This document shows positions 34,617-43,745 of a stretch of DNA of 64,000 nt, piece after piece. The stretch is taken from the NCBI RefSeq assembly GCF_009830945.1, contig NZ_VWVV01000025.1, positions 1-64,000 of the forward strand. Reading direction: 5' to 3'. Position 1 is the first letter of the stretch. Each line of letters begins with the position of its first letter. Source of the stretch: Nocardiopsis sp. FR4 (GTDB lineage Bacteria; Actinomycetota; Actinomycetes; Streptosporangiales; Streptosporangiaceae). Made by a program: the position numbers and the translations under genes. Below the pieces are notes generated by a model. It saw nothing but the letters and a program-made list of their open reading frames with translations, was not told where the DNA came from and searched no databases.

Positions 34617-35660
34617 ATGTGGCACTTCGGACGCAGACCGGGCAGGGCGGCACGCAGCGACGACATCGGGGCACTCCTGCTGCCGGAACCCTTCGCCGCC
34701 GACCCCGGGCTGCGGACCGTGTGCGAGGCGGTGCGCGAGGGCGACGCCGAGGCCGGGGTGCCCCTGCTGGTGGAGAGCCGGGAGGACCCCGAGCTGCGCA
34801 CGCTGCGGGCGGCCGAGCTGGGCCGGGCCGCCGCCGAACGCCCCGAGGAGGTCGCCGTGCTCGTCGAGCACGGCGCCGACCGGGCCGACGCCGTGCTGTG
34901 GCTGGGCTACGCCCTCCTGGCGCGGGCGCTGGACCGGCCCGCGGCCGTCTCCACGGCCGAGACCAAGGCGGCCTCCGCCGCGCTGCACGAGGCCAGGGAG
35001 ACGTTGCAGGCCGCGGTGGCGCTGCGCTCCGACGACGCGGTGGCCTGGGAGGGGCTGCAGAGGGTCGAGCTGGCCCTGCGCGCCCCCCGGTCGGAGCGGG
35101 ACCGGACCTGGCGCGAGACCGTGGCCCGGGCACCGCACCTGTTCTCCGCGCACGTGACCCGGGTCCGCTCGGTCGCCGTGGCCGACGCGGGGACCCCCGC
35201 CGCCGCGGCGGCCGACGAGATGTTCGCCTTCGCGGGCTCTGTGGCCGACACCGCGCCCGAGGGCAGCCCGCTGCCCGCGGTGCTCGCCCTGGCGCACGCC
35301 GAGTTCCTGCGCCGTGAGCGCGCGCGGCTGCGCGGGGAGGGCAGCATGGAGCTCGTGGTGCAGCAGGCCCTGGGCCGCCTGCACGGCGAGGCCGCCCGGG
35401 AGCTCTTCTCCTTCGCCCGCGACTGGGTCTCCGCCGCCGTCCCGCACCCGCGCGACGCGCAGGCGCACCACCTGTTCGGGTGGGCCCTGCACCGGGCCGG
35501 GATGACCGACGCCGCCCGCTGGCACCTCACCGCCGTGGGCACCGTGCGCTGCGACCTGCCGTGGTCGTTCTTCGGCGACCCCACCGCCGAGCTGGTCCGC
35601 ACCCTGACCGAACTGGGGGTGGACCCCGGCCGCGCGCCCGACGTCCCGCCCCCGCTCTGA
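34617..35660 (+). CDS. Hypothetical helical-repeat protein
   Basis: A 347-residue soluble, alanine- and glutamate-rich protein, probably an all-helical solenoid. Paired helices such as LRTLRAAELGRAAAERPEEVAV and LHEARETLQAAVALRSDDAVAWEGL resemble TPR units. No signal peptide or catalytic motif is visible. The ATG lies one base after the TRAP permease stop, so it is probably cotranslated, but I know of no link to transport. Function unknown. Confidence 0.75.
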   Translation: MWHFGRRPGRAARSDDIGALLLPEPFAADPGLRTVCEAVREGDAEAGVPLLVESREDPELRTLRAAELGRAAAERPEEVAVLVEHGADRADAVLWLGYALLARALDRPAAVSTAETKAASAALHEARETLQAAVALRSDDAVAWEGLQRVELALRAPRSERDRTWRETVARAPHLFSAHVTRVRSVAVADAGTPAAAAADEMFAFAGSVADTAPEGSPLPAVLALAHAEFLRRERARLRGEGSMELVVQQALGRLHGEAARELFSFARDWVSAAVPHPRDAQAHHLFGWALHRAGMTDAARWHLTAVGTVRCDLPWSFFGDPTAELVRTLTELGVDPGRAPDVPPPL

Positions 35661-35704
35661 GCCTCGGCGCCGGGCCTGCGGCGGGCGGGTACGCCTCCCG
35701 CGGC

Positions 35705-35720
35705 TGAGTACGCCTACTCA
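35705..35720. promoter_or_regulatory. Perfect palindrome TGAGTA-CGCC-TACTCA
   Basis: Six-base arms flank CGCC, 36-51 bp before a small membrane protein gene. The TACGCCT inside the palindrome also occurs about 20 bp upstream. The position suggests an operator overlapping the promoter. I do not know the regulator. Confidence 0.6.
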
Positions 35721-35755
35721 GGCGCGCCGGGGACGCGCCGGGCAGATTGGGGTGT

Positions 35756-36205
35756 ATGAACGAACGAGCCCTCACCCCCGCCCCCCGCGTCCCGCTCGCC
35801 GCCGCGGCCGCCGCCCTCGCCGCCGTCGCCCTGGGCCACCTCGTCGGATGGGGTGCCAGCCGGCTCCTGGACATCGGCCACACCACCCCCGACGCCAACA
35901 TCGGCGCGGGGATCGCCCTGATCCTGCTGCCCCTGCCCGTGGCCGCGCTTCTGGTCTGGCCCCTGGTCCGGTTGCTGCGCATGCCCCGCCCCCGGACCAC
36001 CGCGCTGGTCGCCGCCCCCCTCTACCTGCTGCTGGGCGGGGGAGTGTGGATGCTGTGGATCTCCGCCGTGAGCGGGCTTCCCCCCGGCTCGCCCCTGTCC
36101 GACCTGGTGGAGTCGCTGTGGACCCTGGCCGCCGCCCAGACCCTCATCCTCGCCCCCGTCCTCGGCGGCACGGCCTGGTTCCTGCGCCGCCGCGCCGCCG
36201 CCTAG
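35756..36205 (+). CDS. Small four-TM membrane protein
   Basis: A 149-residue protein, mostly hydrophobic. Spans lie at about residues 12-35, 48-70, 80-100 and 120-143, with positive residues (RLLRMPRPR, RRRAAA) on one side. No domain is recognised. ATG 35756 is preferred; an in-frame TTG nine bases upstream is less likely. A perfect palindrome precedes it, so it may be switchable by a dedicated repressor. Confidence 0.7.
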   Translation: MNERALTPAPRVPLAAAAAALAAVALGHLVGWGASRLLDIGHTTPDANIGAGIALILLPLPVAALLVWPLVRLLRMPRPRTTALVAAPLYLLLGGGVWMLWISAVSGLPPGSPLSDLVESLWTLAAAQTLILAPVLGGTAWFLRRRAAA

Positions 36206-36288
36206 CCCGCCGGAGGCGGACACCGGCCCGGACCCGCCGGACCGAAAAGCACTCGCCACCCGGCTCCGAACCCGGTCACAATGCACGG

Positions 36289-37827
36289 GTGCTACTGACG
36301 ATCACCACCACGGCCCGCCCGGCGACCGACCTCGGCCACCTGCTGCACAAGCACCCCGACCGCGTGCAGGGCTTCGAGCAGTCCTTCGGGACCGCCTACG
36401 TCTTCTACCCCGAGGCGACCGAGGAGCGCTGTACCGCGGCGCTCCTGCTGGAGGTGGACGCGCAGGCGCTGCTGCGCGCGCGCACGTCGGTGAGCACCCC
36501 CGACTTCTCCCTCGCCCAGTACGTCAACGACCGCCCCTACGCGACGTCCTCCCTGTTCACGGTGGCGTTGGGCCGGGTCCTGCGGTCCGCCCTCCGGGGC
36601 ACCTGCCGACAGCGCCCCGAACTGGCGCGCACCCCCATCCCCCTGGAGCTGCGCCTGCCCGCGGTGCCCTGCCGGGGCGGGGCCGACCGGGCGCGGGCGC
36701 TCTTCGAGCCCCTGGGCTGGTCGGTGCTGGCCGAGCCGGTGCCCCTGGACCCGGGGCTGCCCGGCTGGGGCGACTCCCACTACCTCTCGCTCACCCTCAC
36801 CGGGACCCTGCGCCTGTCGGAGGCGCTCAGCCACCTGTACGTGCTGCTGCCCGCCATGGACGGCACGAAGCACTACTGGGTGGACCGCGGCGAGGTCGAC
36901 AAGCTCCTGCGGGCCGGGGGACTGGCGGACGCGGCCTCGGAGGGGGCGGCGGAGGGCGGCGACGACCCCGGCGCGCACGCCTCCGGCTGGCTCGCCGCGC
37001 ACCCCGAACGCGCCTGGATCACCCGCCGCTACCTCAACCGGCGCGAGAGCTACGTGCGGACCGCGCTGGCCCGCCTGGCCGAGGCCGACGACCTGCCCGA
37101 GGAGGCCGGGGACGACCCCGCCGTGGAGGAGGCCGCCGAGGAGCGGATCGCCGCCCCGGGCCGCGGGGAGCGCGAGCCCTCGCTCGCCGAGCAGCGCGCG
37201 GGCGCGGTCATGGCGGTACTGCGCGCCGAGAACGCCGCCAGCGTCCTCGACCTGGGCTGCGGCTCGGGCAAGCTGCTGGAGCGGCTGGTCCGGGAGCCCT
37301 CCCTGGGCCGGGTCACCGGCGTGGACGTCAGCGTCGCCAGCCTCGAACACGCCCACCGCAGGCTCTGCCCGGGCTGCGACCCGCGCGGGCGCGGCCGCCA
37401 CCGGCCCCTGTTCGCCGACACCGCGGGCGGGACCGAGCACGCGGCCGCCCGTCCGGAGCTGCTCGTGGGCTCGGTGGTCTACCGGGACAAGCGCTTCGAG
37501 GGCTACGACGCCGCCGTGCTGATGGAGGTGGTCGAGCACCTGGACCCGTCCAGGCTGCCCGCCATGGAGGAGACCGTGTTCGGCGCCGCCCGGCCCCGGG
37601 TCGTCGTGGTCACCACGCCCAACGCCGAGTACAACGTCCACTACGAGGGACTGGAGGAGGGCCGCCTGCGGCACAGCGACCACCGCTTCGAGTGGACCCG
37701 CGCCGAGTTCACCCTGTGGGCGGACCGGGTGGCCGACCGCTACGGCTACCGCGTCCGCCACGTGCCGGTGGGGCCCGAACACCCCGAGACCGGAGCCCCG
37801 ACCCAGATGGGAGTCCTCACCCGATGA
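36289..37827 (+). CDS. hen1: 3'-terminal RNA ribose 2'-O-methyltransferase Hen1
   Basis: A 512-residue RNA repair enzyme. The N-terminal half (about 1-220) is the bacterial Hen1-L domain, which activates Pnkp's ligase. An acidic linker leads to the methyltransferase (about 300-512): DLGCGSGKLLERL binds SAM near residue 320, and EVVEHLDPSRL plus RHSDHRFEWTRAEF supply the Glu/Glu/His/His Mn2+ ligands. It 2'-O-methylates the broken RNA 3' end before ligation so the same toxin cannot recut it. The start is GTG 36289. The stop overlaps the pnkp start (ATGA). Confidence 0.95.
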   Translation: MLLTITTTARPATDLGHLLHKHPDRVQGFEQSFGTAYVFYPEATEERCTAALLLEVDAQALLRARTSVSTPDFSLAQYVNDRPYATSSLFTVALGRVLRSALRGTCRQRPELARTPIPLELRLPAVPCRGGADRARALFEPLGWSVLAEPVPLDPGLPGWGDSHYLSLTLTGTLRLSEALSHLYVLLPAMDGTKHYWVDRGEVDKLLRAGGLADAASEGAAEGGDDPGAHASGWLAAHPERAWITRRYLNRRESYVRTALARLAEADDLPEEAGDDPAVEEAAEERIAAPGRGEREPSLAEQRAGAVMAVLRAENAASVLDLGCGSGKLLERLVREPSLGRVTGVDVSVASLEHAHRRLCPGCDPRGRGRHRPLFADTAGGTEHAAARPELLVGSVVYRDKRFEGYDAAVLMEVVEHLDPSRLPAMEETVFGAARPRVVVVTTPNAEYNVHYEGLEEGRLRHSDHRFEWTRAEFTLWADRVADRYGYRVRHVPVGPEHPETGAPTQMGVLTR

Positions 37828-40412
37828 ACACACCCGAGAAGACCGCCCCCGCGACGCGCGTGCTCACCGTGCCCGCGATGGGGCTCGTCGTGCTCGTCGG
37901 GGTGTCCGGCTCCGGCAAGTCCACCTTCGCGGCCCGGCACTTCAAGCCCACCCAGGTGATCAGCTCCGACTACTGCCGCTGCCTGGTCAGCGACGACGAG
38001 AACGACCAGTCCGCCAGCGCGGACGCGTTCTCGCTGCTGCACACCATCGTGGACATCCGGCTGCGCCGGGGGCTGCTCACCGTCGTGGACGCCACCAACG
38101 TGCAGTCCGGGGCGCGGGCCCAGCTGGTGCGCATCGCCAAGGACAACGACGTGCTCTCCACCGCGATCGTGCTGGACGTCCCCGAGGCCCTGGCCCGGGA
38201 GCGCAACCGCCACCGGCCCGACCGCGACTTCGGCGACCACGTCATCCGCCGCCAGCGGCGCGACCTCAGGCAGGGGGTCAGGCGGCTCAGCCGCGAGGGC
38301 TTCCGCAGGGTCCACGTGCTCACGGGGCCCGAGGAGATCGACGCGGCCACCGTGGAACTGGAGCGCGCCTGGTCGGACCGCCGCGAGCTCTCCGGCCCGT
38401 TCGACATCGTCGGCGACGTGCACGGGTGCCGGGAGGAGCTGGAGGAACTGCTCGGCCGGCTCGGCTACGCGCTCTCCCGGGACGACCGGGGGCGCCCGGT
38501 CGGCGCCCGCCACCCCGAGGGGCGCACCGCGGTGTTCGTCGGAGACCTCGTGGACCGGGGGCCCGACAGCCCCGGCGTGCTGCGCCTGGTCATGGGCATG
38601 GTCGCCGACGGCGACGCCCTGTGCGTGCCCGGCAACCACGAGAACAAGCTGGTCCGGGTGCTCAAGGGCGGCAGGGCCCAGCTGACGCACGGCCTGGCCG
38701 AGACCATGGACCAGCTGGGCCGGGAGAGCGAGGAGTTCCGCCAGCGCGTGCTGTCCTTCTGCGACGGCCTGGTCAGCCACCTCGTCCTGGACGGCGGCGC
38801 CCTGGTCGTCGCGCACGCCGGGCTCAAGGAGGAGTACCACGGGCGCGCCTCCGGGCGGGTGCGCGCCTTCGCCCTGTACGGCCAGACCACCGGCGAGACC
38901 GACGAGTACGGTCTTCCGGTCCGGCTGCCGTGGGCGCGCGAGTACCGGGGGAGGGCCGCCGTGGTCTACGGGCACACGCCCATGGACAAGGCCGAGTGGC
39001 TCAACAACACCATCTGCCTGGACACCGGCTGCGTGTTCGGCGGCAGGCTCACCGCGCTGCGCTACCCGGAGCGCGAGCTGGTCGACGTGGACGCCCACCG
39101 CACCTGGTACGAGCCCGTCCGGCCCCTGGCCGGGGGCGCGTCCACGGAGGCCGAGCGCCCCGACGCCTCCGTGGACGCCACCGACGTCGGTGTCGGAGGC
39201 CCCCGGCCCGGTCTGGCCGTCCATACGCGGTACGGGACCGTGCGCACCGACGCCGGCAGCACCCTGGCCGCGCTGGAGGCCATGAGCCGCTTCGCGGTCG
39301 ACCCGCGCTGGCTGCTGTACCTGCCGCCGACCATGGCGCCCGCCCCGACCTCCGCCGAGCCCGGCGTGCTGGAGCACCCGAAGGAGGCCTTCGCGTCCTT
39401 CCGGGGCAGCGGCGTCGGCGAGGTCGTGTGCGAGGAGAAGCACATGGGCTCGCGCGCCGTCGCCGTGCTGTGCCGTGACGAGGCCGCCGCGGAGCGCCGG
39501 TTCGTCCCCGGTGAGCTGGGCACCGTCTACACCCGCACCGGGCGTCCGTTCTTCGGCGACCCCGCGCTCCGGGCGCGGGTGGTGGACGAGCTGCGGCGGG
39601 CGGTCACCGACGCCGGGCTGTGGGACCGGCTGGGCACCGACTGGATCGCCCTGGACGGGGAGATGCTGCCGTGGTCGGCCAAGGCCCGATCGCTCATCCG
39701 CGAGCAGTACGCGTCGGTGGGCGCCGCGGCCCGCGCCGCCCTGCCCGCCGCCGGTTCGGCGCTCGCCGCCGCGGCCGGGCGCGGACTGCCCGTGGACGGC
39801 CTGGCGGACCGGGTGGCGCGGCGCACCGAGCAGGTGGAGGAGTTCAGCCGGGTCTACCGGCGCTACTCCTGGGACACCGACGGCACCGCCGGACTGCTGT
39901 ACGCGCCGTTCATGGTGCTGGCCTCCGAGGGGCGGGAGTACGGCGACGCCGACCACCTGTGGCACATGGCGACCGCCGAACGCCTGGCCGAGGCCAGCGG
40001 CCTGGTCCGCTCCACCCGCTACCGCGTCGTGGACACCACCGACCCGGCCGCGTGCGCCGCCGCCGCCGACTGGTGGGGCGACCTGGTCGCCGCGGGCGGT
40101 GAGGGCATGGTGGTCAAGCCGGTCCTGGGCGCCCGCGCCGAGGGCCGCAAGGGCCTGGTCCAGCCGGGGCTGAAGGTGCGCGGTCCGGAGTACCTGCGCA
40201 TCATCTACGGCCCCGACTACACCGACCCCGAGCGGCTGGAGGTCCTGCGCGACCGCAACGTGGGCCGCAAGGGCGGCCTGGCCATGCGCGAGCACAAGCT
40301 GGGCCTGGAGGCCCTGGAGCGGCACGCCCGCGGCGAACCGCTGTGGCGCGTGCACGAGCCGGTGTTCGCCGTGCTGGCCCTGGAGTCGGAGCCGGTCGAC
40401 CCCCGGCTGTAG
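37824..40412 (+). CDS. pnkp: Polynucleotide kinase-phosphatase-ligase Pnkp
   Basis: An 862-residue tri-functional RNA repair enzyme. The 5'-kinase has P-loop GVSGSGKST (26-34). The metallophosphatase has GDVHG, GDLVDRGPDS and GNHEN (about residues 197-275). The ligase/adenylyltransferase has EEKHMGSR, with the adenylated Lys near 539, and later GEGMVVKP and RKGLVQPGLKVRGPEY. It heals and seals RNA breaks made by ribotoxins and acts with Hen1, its overlapping upstream gene. All three active sites look intact. Confidence 0.96.
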   Translation: MNTPEKTAPATRVLTVPAMGLVVLVGVSGSGKSTFAARHFKPTQVISSDYCRCLVSDDENDQSASADAFSLLHTIVDIRLRRGLLTVVDATNVQSGARAQLVRIAKDNDVLSTAIVLDVPEALARERNRHRPDRDFGDHVIRRQRRDLRQGVRRLSREGFRRVHVLTGPEEIDAATVELERAWSDRRELSGPFDIVGDVHGCREELEELLGRLGYALSRDDRGRPVGARHPEGRTAVFVGDLVDRGPDSPGVLRLVMGMVADGDALCVPGNHENKLVRVLKGGRAQLTHGLAETMDQLGRESEEFRQRVLSFCDGLVSHLVLDGGALVVAHAGLKEEYHGRASGRVRAFALYGQTTGETDEYGLPVRLPWAREYRGRAAVVYGHTPMDKAEWLNNTICLDTGCVFGGRLTALRYPERELVDVDAHRTWYEPVRPLAGGASTEAERPDASVDATDVGVGGPRPGLAVHTRYGTVRTDAGSTLAALEAMSRFAVDPRWLLYLPPTMAPAPTSAEPGVLEHPKEAFASFRGSGVGEVVCEEKHMGSRAVAVLCRDEAAAERRFVPGELGTVYTRTGRPFFGDPALRARVVDELRRAVTDAGLWDRLGTDWIALDGEMLPWSAKARSLIREQYASVGAAARAALPAAGSALAAAAGRGLPVDGLADRVARRTEQVEEFSRVYRRYSWDTDGTAGLLYAPFMVLASEGREYGDADHLWHMATAERLAEASGLVRSTRYRVVDTTDPAACAAAADWWGDLVAAGGEGMVVKPVLGARAEGRKGLVQPGLKVRGPEYLRIIYGPDYTDPERLEVLRDRNVGRKGGLAMREHKLGLEALERHARGEPLWRVHEPVFAVLALESEPVDPRL

Positions 40413-40415
40413 GCG

Positions 40416-40795
40416 GTGCGCCCGGCGGACACCCGTTCCGCCGGGAGCACCCGCCGCACCGGGTGCTCCGGCGGGACCGGGGCCAGCCGCGGGACCAGGC
40501 ACACGCCGAACCCGTGCGCGACCAGCGCGGAGACCGCGAACCACTCCCTGGCGCCGTGGGCGACGTGCGGCGTGAACCCCGCCGAGGCGCAGGCGGACAG
40601 CAGGAGCCGGTACTGGTCGGCGCGCTCGGGCGAGGCGATCCAGTGCTCGTGCGCCGCCTCCTCCAGCCGCACCCCGTCCCGTCCGGCCAGGGGGTGGCCC
40701 TCGGGCACCAGCAGGTTTTGCGGCTCGTCCAGGAGCGGGCGCTGGTCGAAGCGCCGGTCACCGGGCGGCGGACTGTCCGGTGTGGGGAACAGCAC
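40416..40795 (-). pseudogene. LysR-type regulator fragment (effector-binding domain only)
   Basis: On the minus strand a frame reads FDQRPLLDEPQNLLVPEGHP then LAGRDGV, HEHWIASP, SALVAHGFGVCLVPRLAP. This is the second half of a LysR-family effector-binding domain. The HTH and first half are missing upstream, and the end runs into the 3' end of pnkp, where LysR similarity stops near VLPAERVSAG. Only about 125 of about 300 residues remain, so it is a remnant. Its convergent overlap with pnkp suggests an old rearrangement brought the Hen1-Pnkp pair next to it. Confidence 0.65.
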
Positions 40796-41084
40796 CGCAG
40801 TGGCTCGCGGTGGTGTGCGTGGCGGTCGCCTCGGCCGGGGCGGTGGCCACGTCGCCGGGAGGGGAGCGGGAGGTCCTTGGAGGATCCTCCCGGAGGGGAG
40901 CGGCGGTCGATTGGTCCGATCCTCCCAACTGAGCCCTACTTCGCCTGCTTTTCACGCACTCTCTTTCGTTCGGACATCCGAAAAGGCCATGATGTGCACG
41001 CCTCGGAGCACGCCCCGCGGAAGAGCCCGCGCACGGCGGTCCGGGCGCGCACCGCCCCAACCCCCAGTCACTTTCGGAGAAGAT
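40796..41084. other. Region upstream of the secreted nuclease gene
   Basis: The first 30 bp may still belong to the LysR remnant. A GGAGGATCCTCC palindrome sits at about 40878-40889 and a related GATCCTCCC follows. The stretch 40925-40995 has low GC compared with the surroundings and is the likely promoter of the nuclease gene. No gene is seen. Confidence 0.45.
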
Positions 41085-43523
41085 GTGTTCCCCAACCGAC
41101 CCGGGCGCCTGACGGCGTCCACGTCCGCCGCGGCGGCCGTACTCCTGGGCGCCAGCCTCGCGGGAGCACCGGCCGTCCTCGCCGACACCGCCACCCCGGT
41201 GATCAGCGAGGTCTACGGCGGAGGCGGCAACAGCGGCGCCGACCTGCGCCACGACTTCGTCGAACTGGGCAACCCCGCCGCCGAGGCGGTCTCGCTCGAC
41301 GGCTGGAGCGTGCAGTACCTGCCCGCCAGCCCGGGCGCCACCACGCGGGCGCAGGTCACCGCCCTGAACGGTGAGATCGCGGCCGGAGGGCACTACCTCG
41401 TCCGCCAGGCGGCGGGCGCGGGCGGCACCGTCGAACTGCCCGACCCCGACGCCGCGGGCGGCGCCAACATGGCCGCAGCCTCGGGCACGGTCCTGCTCGT
41501 GAGCGGCACCGCCCCCGTCACCTGCCGCACCGCCGACGAGTGCGCGGAGGACGCCGACGTCGTCGACATCGTCGGCTACGGGACCGCCGTCGTCCACGAG
41601 GGCACGGCCGCCCCCCGGCTGGACAACACCACCTCCGCCGCGCGCGACGCCGGGTTCACCGACACCGACGACAACGGCGCGGACCTCACCGCCGGAACCC
41701 CCACGCCCACCAACTCCGCGGGCCGGACCCCCGGCGGGGGCGGCGGCCCGGAGGAGCCCGAGGAGCCGGTCGAGCCCGGCGACCTGCGCGTGCACGACGT
41801 CCAGGGCACCACCCGCACCTCCCCCTACGCCGGACAGCAGGTCGCGGGCCTGCCCGGCGTGGTCACCGCGGTCAACCCCTTCGGCGGCGCCCGGGGCTTC
41901 TGGTTCCAGGACACCGAGGGCGACGGCGACCCGCGCACCAGCGAGGCGCTGTTCGTCTTCACCGGGTCCACCACCCCCGACGTCGCCGTGGGCGACGAGG
42001 TCGTGGCCGCCGGGCGGGTGAGCGAGTACCGCCCCGCCTCCGGCACGCAGACCATCACCCAGCTGGACCAGGCCCGCTGGACCGTCGTGTCCTCGGGCAA
42101 CACCCCGCCCGAGTCCCTCCTCCTGGAAGAGGACACCATCCCCGAGGCGTACGCCCCCGACCACGGCGGCGACATCTCCGGCCTCACCCTGGAACCGGAC
42201 ACCTACGCCCTGGACTTCTGGGCCGCGCACGAGCACATGCTCGTCCGGGTGGAGGACGCCCCCGTGGTCGGCGCCAGCGACCCCTACTCCGCCCTGTGGG
42301 TGACCACCAAGCCCGGGCAGAACCCCACCGCCAACGGCGGGACCCGGTACGCCTCCTACCAGGACCAGAACTCCGGCCGGGTCAAGATCGAGTCGCTGCT
42401 GGACCTGTCCCGGCACCCCTTCCCCCAGGCCAACGTGGGCGACACCCTGGCCGGGGTCACCGAGGGCCCCGTCTACTACAGCCGCTACGGCGGCTACCTC
42501 GTCCGCGCCACCACCCTGGGCGAGCACGTGTCCGGCGACCTGGAGCGCACCGGCCTGCGCGACGGCAAGCGCTACGAGGTCAGCATCGCCACGTACAACG
42601 TGGAGAACCTCGACGCCCTGGACGACCAGGGCAAGTTCGACGAGCTGGCCACGGGCATCGTCCGGTACCTGAGCTCGCCCGACATCATCGGCCTGGAGGA
42701 GATCCAGGACAACAACGGCCCCGTCGACGACGGCACCGTGGACGCCGACCTCACCCTGGACAGGCTCGTCGCGGCGGTCGAGGCGCAGGGCGGCCCCTCC
42801 TACGAGTGGCGCCAGATCAGCCCCGAGGACAAGCAGGACGGCGGACAGCCGGGCGGCAACATCCGCAACGCCTTCCTCTTCAACCCCAAGACCGTGCAGT
42901 TCGTCGACCGCCCCGGCGGCGACGCCACCACCGCCGTGGAGGTCGTGGAGGGCCGGCGCGGCGCCGAGCTGTCGGTCTCCCCGGGCCGGATCAGCCCCAA
43001 GGACGAGGCCTGGGCGTCCAGCCGCAAGCCTCTGGTCGGCCACTTCCGCTCCCTGAACCGGGACATCTACGTGGTCACCAACCACTTCAACTCCAAGGGC
43101 GGCGACCAGCCGCTGCACGGGGTCAACCAGCCGCCGAACCGCACCAGCGAGCCCCAGCGGGCCGCCCAGGCCGAGCTCGTCCGCGAGTTCGCCGAGGAGC
43201 TGCTGGCCGTGGACCCGGAGGCGAACCTGGTGGTCATGGGCGACCTCAACGACTTCCAGTTCTCCCGGACCCTGGACATCCTCACCGCGGACGGTCCGAT
43301 GTACAACCCGATGGAGGACCTGCCCGAGGAGGAGCGCTACAACTACGTCTTCGACGGCAACTCCCAGGCGCTGGACCACATCCTGGTCAACGCCGCCGTC
43401 GCGGACCGGGTCGACTACGGGATCTCCCGGATCAACTCCGAGTACCACGACCAGGCCAGCGACCACGACCCGCAGGTGCTGTGGCTGGACGTGCGCCGCG
43501 GCACCCCGCCGGGACGCCCCTGA
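41085..43523 (+). CDS. Secreted ExeM/NucH-family endonuclease with lamin-tail domain
   Basis: An 812-residue secreted nuclease. The start is GTG 41085 behind GGAGAAG, giving a signal peptide (LTASTSAAAAVLLGASLAG, cleaved near APAVLADTA). Residues about 38-190 are a lamin-tail domain (VISEVYGGGGNSGADLRHDFVELGN). An OB-fold-like region follows (GVVTAVNPFGGARGFWFQD). The C-terminal endonuclease/exonuclease/phosphatase domain has ATYNVENLD, IGLEEIQDN, VVTNHFNSKGG, MGDLNDFQFS and the final SDHDPQVL. It degrades extracellular DNA, for nutrient recovery or biofilm control. Confidence 0.93.
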   Translation: MFPNRPGRLTASTSAAAAVLLGASLAGAPAVLADTATPVISEVYGGGGNSGADLRHDFVELGNPAAEAVSLDGWSVQYLPASPGATTRAQVTALNGEIAAGGHYLVRQAAGAGGTVELPDPDAAGGANMAAASGTVLLVSGTAPVTCRTADECAEDADVVDIVGYGTAVVHEGTAAPRLDNTTSAARDAGFTDTDDNGADLTAGTPTPTNSAGRTPGGGGGPEEPEEPVEPGDLRVHDVQGTTRTSPYAGQQVAGLPGVVTAVNPFGGARGFWFQDTEGDGDPRTSEALFVFTGSTTPDVAVGDEVVAAGRVSEYRPASGTQTITQLDQARWTVVSSGNTPPESLLLEEDTIPEAYAPDHGGDISGLTLEPDTYALDFWAAHEHMLVRVEDAPVVGASDPYSALWVTTKPGQNPTANGGTRYASYQDQNSGRVKIESLLDLSRHPFPQANVGDTLAGVTEGPVYYSRYGGYLVRATTLGEHVSGDLERTGLRDGKRYEVSIATYNVENLDALDDQGKFDELATGIVRYLSSPDIIGLEEIQDNNGPVDDGTVDADLTLDRLVAAVEAQGGPSYEWRQISPEDKQDGGQPGGNIRNAFLFNPKTVQFVDRPGGDATTAVEVVEGRRGAELSVSPGRISPKDEAWASSRKPLVGHFRSLNRDIYVVTNHFNSKGGDQPLHGVNQPPNRTSEPQRAAQAELVREFAEELLAVDPEANLVVMGDLNDFQFSRTLDILTADGPMYNPMEDLPEEERYNYVFDGNSQALDHILVNAAVADRVDYGISRINSEYHDQASDHDPQVLWLDVRRGTPPGRP

Positions 43524-43531
43524 CCCCGCCC

Positions 43532-43557
43532 GGCCGGGTCCCCTCCGGGACCCGGCC
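43532..43557 (+). terminator. Terminator hairpin after the secreted nuclease
   Basis: Perfect 11-bp arms GGCCGGGTCCC and GGGACCCGGCC flank CTCC, nine bases after the stop codon. Confidence 0.75.
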
Positions 43558-43745
43558 GCCCGCGGCCTGGGCTGGAGGGCCGTGCACACGGTGGAGGCCT
43601 GCCGCGGCGCCTGGCGCCGGCAGTCGGCCGACCCCCGGGGTCCGCGGGCTGAGCGGGAGCGCACACCCTCCGGCGCGCGCCCGAGCACGGGGAACGGCCT
43701 AGACTGGGCGGACATCCCTGTACTTCCTGCGGAAGGTCCTCCGTC

